Below, in pieces: positions 14,466 to 15,774 of a stretch of 15,774 bases of DNA. Made by a program: the position numbers and the translations under genes. Origin of the DNA: DATGIQ01 sp035295665 (GTDB taxonomy: Bacteria > Planctomycetota > Planctomycetia > Gemmatales > Gemmataceae). The stretch is from the NCBI GenBank assembly GCA_035295665.1, contig DATGIQ010000151.1:1-15774 (forward strand). The letters run 5' to 3'. Positions within the stretch are counted from its first letter, which is position 1; each line of letters starts with the position of its first letter. Below the pieces are notes generated by a model, which saw only the letters and a program-made list of their open reading frames with translations, was not told the DNA's origin and made no database searches.

Positions 14466-15774
14466 TCAGTCGAGTCCGTTCAATCCAGCGAAAAAGGCGT
14501 CGATGGACGATTGTCCTTGCCAGCCCATGATCGAGTCGGGCGAATCCGAGCTTTGCGTTGTTTGAGTGGGATCCGGAGCCTTATCGATGCCTGACATCCC
14601 CAGTCCTGCAAGGGCCGGCGTCATCAGGGAGCTTCCCGATGGAGCCGCGGGAGCGATTGCCGTGGAGCTTTGCAAAGAAGGAACCAAGGAACTCGGCAAT
14701 GCTTGGGATCCGAGCGAACCATCCACACTGCCCGCGGAAGTCGGGCCGTGCGCGAGACTGGCGGCGGCACCGCCGGGCACGCCCGTTGCTGTAACGGTGT
14801 CAAAATACTTGTCGTAGGAACTAGCCAGGAAGGCGATCCCGCCTGCCGTGATCGCATTGTCCGTTGCCTGGACACTCTTTAACAGCGTTGTGCCGTTGCT
14901 GTCATACAACCGCCCAGTAATGCTCCCGCCGACTCCCCAGACGACCTCCAATCGATACCAGTGATCGGGGAGATAGCTCTGCGAAGCGACGGCCAGGTTC
15001 CTGAAGCCGAATCCGCTATTATCTTGAAGAATCAGCTGATTGGTGTCCGCAGCCGCAACCAGGGACAACGTTCCGCTGGCGGACGCTCCAAATCCAAAAT
15101 AGGCCCGACCCGCCGTGAAATTGGGCAGATTCACCCAGACGGAGAGCGTTTCTCCTTGCTGAACGTGAGCCGCGGGATCGTTGCGATATATCCAGCTGCC
15201 GCTGCTGGGCATGTCCAGGCCGTATGTGCCGTCGTGGGCGGCTTTGGTGGCCGTCGTGGCCGCCACCTGGTAGCTGCTGAAGTGGTACATCGACAGCCCG
15301 GGCGGCGTACGCTCGAAGTTTTCGATGACCGAACTCGTGGAAGCCACGGTTAGCGTGCTCGATACCGTGGCGGGTGCAGCGGTCTCATGGTTGATGGTTG
15401 TGGTTACAGCGAAGGAGCCCTGAGAGGAGTAGGTATGGGAGCCGCTAACCGTGAAGATGCCGCCGTTGAGCGTGATGGTGCCCGCGCTGGCCGAGCTGCC
15501 ATCGCCCCAATTGATCGTGGCGCTGTAGTGCGTGGAATCATTGGCCTCCGGTCCGCCCGGATCGGTGAACGTCGCCACCGCCCCGCTGAACGGCGAGCTC
15601 GGCACGGCGCTCCCATTCACCGCGGAACCGACCACGGAGACCTCGGCGACCGTAGCGGAGCTGGTGATGGACTGGGGAGAGGAAGCTTCGTGGTTGATGG
15701 TGATGGTGAGCGTGTAGGCGCCTTCCTCGGCATAGGTATGGCTGCCACTGACACTGAAGGTCGAGCCGGACAGG
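14466..15774 (-). CDS. Large repeat-containing surface/extracellular protein, C-terminal part
   Basis: The last 435 residues are present; the 5' part lies to the right of the window. Residues 1-145 hold about one and a half PKD/Ig-like repeats with a 101-residue period. FSVSGSHTYAEEGAYTLT (6-23) and FTVSGSHTYSSQGSFAVT (107-124) are both followed by TINHE, and the second unit holds the PKD-type turn INWGDGS (87-93). Residues about 146-330 look like a ConA/LamG-type jelly roll (IENFERTPPGLSMYHFSSY, SWIYRNDP, DHWYRLEVVW, YDKYFDTVTATG). Residues about 345-420 are a Ser/Ala/Pro-rich low-complexity tail, ending in a compact acidic/hydrophobic terminus, SSIDAFFAGLNGLD. Such giant repeat proteins are typical of planctomycete surfaces; adhesion or glycan binding is a guess. 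No LPXTG motif or obvious beta-barrel anchor is seen. Confidence 0.85.
   Translation of the reverse strand, partial: LSGSTFSVSGSHTYAEEGAYTLTITINHEASSPQSITSSATVAEVSVVGSAVNGSAVPSSPFSGAVATFTDPGGPEANDSTHYSATINWGDGSSASAGTITLNGGIFTVSGSHTYSSQGSFAVTTTINHETAAPATVSSTLTVASTSSVIENFERTPPGLSMYHFSSYQVAATTATKAAHDGTYGLDMPSSGSWIYRNDPAAHVQQGETLSVWVNLPNFTAGRAYFGFGASASGTLSLVAAADTNQLILQDNSGFGFRNLAVASQSYLPDHWYRLEVVWGVGGSITGRLYDSNGTTLLKSVQATDNAITAGGIAFLASSYDKYFDTVTATGVPGGAAASLAHGPTSAGSVDGSLGSQALPSSLVPSLQSSTAIAPAAPSGSSLMTPALAGLGMSGIDKAPDPTQTTQSSDSPDSIMGWQGQSSIDAFFAGLNGLD

Noticed and set aside
1..15774. CRISPR arrays, rRNA or tRNA genes, transposases, phage genes
   Set aside because: No regularly spaced repeats, cloverleaf-like sequences or transposase/integrase motifs were seen on either strand.

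Overview
The window looks like a GC-rich planctomycete chromosome, most likely of the Gemmatales, Isosphaerales or Pirellulales type. Three things point there: a DUF1559 prepilin-like protein (a family hugely expanded in Planctomycetes), a large surface protein built from PKD-like repeats of about 100 residues, and type IV pilus (T4P)/type II secretion (T2SS) genes arranged as two PilB/GspE ATPases, PilT, PilC and a pseudopilin. The taxonomic call is inference from family content; there is no rRNA gene here.

Positions 1-8333 (all minus strand, read right to left) form a T4P/T2SS-like assembly region. In transcription order it holds a DUF1559 prepilin with its own candidate promoter and a strong intrinsic terminator, a first PilB/GspE ATPase (5216-6961), PilT (3601-4806), a second PilB/GspE ATPase with a Lys/Pro-rich head (1597-3540), PilC/GspF (232-1488), and the first 34 codons of another prepilin (1-104). 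The two PilB proteins would power pilus or pseudopilus extension and PilT retraction. PilC would be the membrane platform and the prepilins the filament subunits. A perfect 34-bp inverted repeat sits directly in front of the ribosome-binding site of the last prepilin.

Positions 8334-9015 are a 682-bp stretch with no convincing gene. It holds the candidate DUF1559 promoter and some repeat-like sequence.

Positions 9016-11795 hold an AMP-forming acetyl-CoA synthetase (acsA, minus strand) and, divergent from it across 206 bp, a GNAT acetyltransferase. This recalls the Bacillus acsA/acuA arrangement, in which a GNAT enzyme inactivates Acs by acetylating its C-terminal lysine.

Positions 11864-14411 encode two tandem M16 peptidase subunits with complementary active-site halves. 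The first keeps the Arg/Tyr pair and lacks HxxEH; the second keeps HxxEH and lacks Arg/Tyr. They probably form one heterodimeric zinc peptidase, co-transcribed with the GNAT gene. A GC-rich hairpin separates them from the convergent surface-protein gene.

Positions 14466-15774 (minus strand) are the C-terminal 435 residues of that surface protein, whose 5' part lies beyond the window: PKD-like repeats, a ConA/LamG-like domain and a low-complexity tail.

Most genes are ordinary members of known families. The points most worth a second look are the unequal c-di-GMP-binding motifs of the two PilB ATPases, the polyacidic tail on PilT, the 34-bp inverted repeat, the acsA-GNAT pairing and the conserved-looking end of the surface protein.
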